This document shows positions 61,708 to 64,000 of a stretch of DNA of 64,000 bases, one piece after another. The stretch's first letter is position 1. Every line of letters begins with the position of its first letter. The translations under genes and the position numbers were made by a program. The notes beneath the pieces are model-generated. The model worked only from the letters and a program-made list of their open reading frames with translations. It was not told where the DNA came from and ran no database searches. This DNA comes from Spirochaetaceae bacterium. GTDB taxonomy: Bacteria > Spirochaetota > Leptospiria > Leptospirales > Leptonemataceae. The stretch spans positions 160,633 through 224,632 of the forward strand of contig PCBI01000016.1 of the NCBI GenBank assembly GCA_002730875.1, written 5' to 3'.

Positions 61708-62751
61708 ATGAAGTTTGAGGAGCAGTACATCCAATCCCAGGGGTTGACGCTATATCTGAAGTCAGCTAAGCCCAGGCGGCCCCGGGGAAAGATTCTGCTT
61801 CTACACGGATTTCCGGATTACCACGAGACCTGGCAATATCAGCTGGAGGCTCTCGGCAATAAGTGTCATATTGCCGCTCTGGAACTTAGAGGCGTAAACA
61901 ACAGCGAGCGCCCAAAGAAAGGAAAGGATTATGCTGTGCGAAGCATACTTCCGGATATCAGCGCCGCAATCGAGGCGATGGGCGGAGGCCCGGTCCACCT
62001 GATCGGACATGACTGGGGCAGCATGATCGGCTGGTGCTATGCGACGGACCCGCACTATAGCCGGAATCTGCTGAGTTACCAGGGATTGTCGGCTCCTCAT
62101 CCGGGGACTATTCTTACCTGTGTCGCGGATAAACTTAAGACGCTCAATCCTGGGCCGCTGGGAAAGCAGTTGCTCAAGTCCTGGTATGTCTGGTATTTCC
62201 AGATTCCATTGCTTCCCGAATTTTCCATTCGGCGTCTATCACCTGAATGGCGGGCCGGGTTATTGAAAAAAGGCGGGATGGATCACAGTGATCCTCTTAT
62301 CAAGAAAACAAAGGAAGAGTTTGCCGCAATAACCACAGGAACGGTGAATCTCTACCGCCAGCTAATCCGGCGGCGGCCGCCCCGTCCACAGGCTCCGACG
62401 ATACCTACCCAACAGATCATCCCCACCGGCGATCTATTCGTATCCGTAGAATTGTACGATGGACAGAATCGCGTACTGGCCGGGCCCAATTATCGAGCTT
62501 TGTTGGTCGACGGTCCCCACTGGATTCATCGCACGAGCCCGGAAACCATTAACGCCATCTTACTGGATTTCATCGAAAACGGTTCCGGGCCGACCGGAGG
62601 GGAATCGAGAGATCCGGCCACCGACCGCAAAAAAGCTAGAAGCACGCCAAATTCGAAAAAGAGAACTGCTGATCGGACGACTCAAAAAAAGTCGAGATCC
62701 CTGGGAAGGGCCAAAAAGGGCAGCAAAAAGGCGAGCAACAAACGGAAATGA
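61708..62751 (+). CDS. Alpha/beta hydrolase (epoxide-hydrolase-like) with lysine-rich tail
   Basis: 347 residues. The alpha/beta fold is seen from LLLHGFPDYHETWQYQLEAL (~30-50), the nucleophile elbow IGHDWGSMIGW (Asp ~104, the GHDWG of epoxide hydrolases and dehalogenases) and the final catalytic His in DGPHWIHRTSP. After the fold ends near 290, a tail of ~55 residues is very rich in Lys, Arg, Ser and Thr (KKARSTPNSKKRTADRTTQK and SRSLGRAKKGSKKASNKRK), like histone H1-type tails. The tail suggests binding to nucleic acid or polyanions; the core suggests ester or epoxide hydrolysis. Confidence 0.87.
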   Translation: MKFEEQYIQSQGLTLYLKSAKPRRPRGKILLLHGFPDYHETWQYQLEALGNKCHIAALELRGVNNSERPKKGKDYAVRSILPDISAAIEAMGGGPVHLIGHDWGSMIGWCYATDPHYSRNLLSYQGLSAPHPGTILTCVADKLKTLNPGPLGKQLLKSWYVWYFQIPLLPEFSIRRLSPEWRAGLLKKGGMDHSDPLIKKTKEEFAAITTGTVNLYRQLIRRRPPRPQAPTIPTQQIIPTGDLFVSVELYDGQNRVLAGPNYRALLVDGPHWIHRTSPETINAILLDFIENGSGPTGGESRDPATDRKKARSTPNSKKRTADRTTQKKSRSLGRAKKGSKKASNKRK

Positions 62752-62831
62752 TGAAGGCGAACTAGCACGGTTACCACGCTTGAGCAGAAATTTGGCTTGA
62801 ACCTTTCAGGGTAACCACAGGTCTCATTCAC

Positions 62832-63659
62832 ATGAATACCACCAATTCTTCTTCCCGCTTTTTGGGAATGATCTTTCTCACTGCACTGATCTCTACCGGT
62901 GTCCTTCTGGCCGAGCCAGCCCTTCGCTGGGACTACAAACTCACCGGCCGGGAACTCTCCTATTTTGCACGATGCGCTCTAATGAAAGAAGAGACTTCCT
63001 GGATGTGGGCCGATGGACAGGAAACGATCCAAATCGGGGAAAACAAACTTGGGACGCTTCTGGGAGGCGCCCAGCATATTCGCTACAGCTACCTTCCGGC
63101 CTGCATCGCGGATTATGCGAACATGGACTACAGCGTGGGCAACCGGGACCACTATCATGGCCTCGCCGAGCTTTCCGGTTTGCCGATTTACCAGGAACGG
63201 CAGGGCTCGCAGCAATTCTCCGAGGAGGTCAACTATTACAATCCGGCGCTTATTGATTGGATTCGCGAAAATATGATCCCGGATCCGACGACTCCCTTAA
63301 CCCTGGACGCAAGCTTTCAGAGGCTCTACGATGTGGCCGCGCGCCGAAATGCTCGCATACTGGCCTACACCCTCTACGAACTACGTCGATCCGGGGACTT
63401 CGCAAAGTATTACGAAAAATACAAGAACGGGGATTCCGTGGCGCGCATAGAAATGAAGCACAGTATCCTGGGAGATTCGCCGCTACAGGATGCCTTTAGC
63501 ACCGAAGAAAACGATCCTTACAGCTACAGCTTTGATCCGGGGCATGCCGCTACATTCTGGTTTCGCCGCGAAATGGATGGCACCTCTGATGAGGTGTTGA
63601 ACCTGCTTAAAGCAGTATTCCAGAAATACGATGCGGAAGCGCTACGGCAAATGAAGTAA
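62832..63659 (+). CDS. Secreted protein of unknown function
   Basis: 275 residues. A signal peptide (FLGMIFLTALISTGVLLA|EP, ~1-28) is followed by a mostly helical mature domain with conserved-looking aromatic and acidic residues (YFARCALMKEETSWMWADGQ, YYNPALIDWIRENM). Two cysteines, CALMK and PACIAD, could form a disulfide. No family is recognised. GGTTACC and GGTAACC inverted 7-mers (62769-62775 and 62810-62816) lie in its leader. It is the last gene in the window. Confidence 0.7.
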   Translation: MNTTNSSSRFLGMIFLTALISTGVLLAEPALRWDYKLTGRELSYFARCALMKEETSWMWADGQETIQIGENKLGTLLGGAQHIRYSYLPACIADYANMDYSVGNRDHYHGLAELSGLPIYQERQGSQQFSEEVNYYNPALIDWIRENMIPDPTTPLTLDASFQRLYDVAARRNARILAYTLYELRRSGDFAKYYEKYKNGDSVARIEMKHSILGDSPLQDAFSTEENDPYSYSFDPGHAATFWFRREMDGTSDEVLNLLKAVFQKYDAEALRQMK

Positions 63660-63952
63660 CGATTGAGCAAGCCGCCGAGGGACTGACCGTTCCTCGGCAC
63701 TCCTCCCCTCCGCCACCGTCCCATTCCACCTGGCGCCGTTTTGCAAATCGCTCCGACGGTATGGCATATCCCGCCACTACTAACCTTCCGAAGCGCATGC
63801 TCACCGCGATGCCCCTGGCTCTTCTAGCGGACGGCGAGGCGGCACGTACGGTAGCCGACCTCTCTGTCAATGAATTCTGACTCTAATGCAGTCGGTTCGT
63901 TTAATAACCGCTTCTGGTAGATTAGACGAACTTCTGGTTACGGTAGCATCTC

Positions 63953-63981
63953 TTGACAGGACGCCAGAAAGGCGCTATCCT
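63953..63981 (+). promoter_or_regulatory. Sigma-70-type promoter reading toward the right edge
   Basis: A consensus -35 TTGACA (63953-63958), 17-base spacer and TATCCT -10 (63976-63981, four of six bases). Inside the spacer a CGCC/GGCG mini-hairpin is seen. Transcription would start in or just after the poly-C tract that follows one base later. The gene it serves lies beyond the window. The 290 bp before it (63660-63952) hold no gene that I can support. Confidence 0.55.
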
Positions 63982-63982
63982 A

Positions 63983-64000
63983 CCCCCCCCCCCCCCCCCC
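63983..64000. repeat. Poly-C tract of at least 18 bases at the window edge
   Basis: Eighteen consecutive C bases directly follow the -10 element at 63976-63981 and reach the last base, so the true length is unknown. Such tracts are prone to slippage; next to a promoter they can change expression. An assembly end in a homopolymer is the alternative explanation. Confidence 0.7.

Noticed and set aside
1..64000. tRNA, rRNA, CRISPR array, transposase or prophage genes
   Set aside because: No T-loop-type GTTCGAATCC sequence with matching stems, no regularly spaced identical repeats of CRISPR type and no transposase, integrase or phage-structural motifs were found on reading both strands.

Overview
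The window looks like chromosomal DNA of a spirochete of the order Leptospirales, of the moderately G+C-rich Leptonema/Turneriella kind rather than the A+T-rich genus Leptospira. The grounds are a flagellar export operon in the order fliO-fliP-fliQ-fliR-flhB-flhA, a clear homologue of the leptospiral flagellar-coiling protein FcpA, many lipoproteins with spirochete-type lipoboxes, DUF1554- and DUF1577-like proteins, and sensor-linked c-di-GMP, cAMP and PP2C signalling proteins. No rRNA, tRNA, CRISPR array, transposase or prophage gene was seen. The genus is an inference.

Layout. 1-5.0 kb: minus-strand flagellar type III export operon, with flhA cut by the left edge. 5.2-15.4 kb: a small membrane protein, a minus-strand operon (MTA phosphorylase, secreted protein, crotonase), a GGDEF diguanylate cyclase, a histone-deacetylase-fold enzyme coupled to an unknown protein, an App1-like phosphatase, and gpsA. 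15.47-18.4 kb: an arsenic island (perfect palindromic operator, arsR, arsI-type C-As lyase, acr3 pump, thioredoxin-type arsC with an insertion). 18.4-30.2 kb: rRNA methyltransferase, fcpA with its terminator, a helicase-loader-like ATPase/folK/acyltransferase operon, hisS, a PilZ-like protein, an OmpA/PD40 protein and a spore-photoproduct-lyase-like radical SAM protein. 30.2-44 kb: thioesterase/TetR divergent pair with twin operators, luciferase-like oxidoreductase, flavin reductase, several lipoproteins, patatin phospholipase, an ArsR regulator with a sterol-desaturase-family protein, CoA-disulfide-reductase-like flavoprotein, SpoIIE-type phosphatase with TPRs, small membrane proteins, and lysoplasmalogenase. 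44-64 kb: NHL-propeller lipoprotein, an alpha/beta-hydrolase remnant, crotonase, AlkA-like glycosylase, HExxH protein, transglutaminase, DUF1554 and YceI proteins, glutamine synthetase, zinc alcohol dehydrogenase, adenylate cyclase, an alpha/beta hydrolase with a lysine-rich tail, and a promoter running into an 18-C tract at the right edge.

How genes fit together. Three themes recur: cell-surface and motility functions (export apparatus, FcpA, OmpA and lipoproteins), lipid and acyl metabolism (PlsC-like, patatin, lysoplasmalogenase, App1, desaturase, thioesterase, two crotonases, GpsA), and small-molecule signalling. The best self-contained circuit is the arsenic operon, where operator, sensor, degrading enzyme, reductase and pump are all present.

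The least explained structures are non-coding. A 37-bp dyad element (arms GTTCGCATAA / TTATGCGAAC, always a 37-bp total length) occurs four times in intergenic DNA between 48.7 and 61.6 kb, two copies lying inside a 60-bp tandem repeat. A 19-bp tandem repeat runs into the alkA start codon. A perfect hairpin overlaps the fliP ribosome-binding site. All assignments are read by eye from sequence; no database search was possible.
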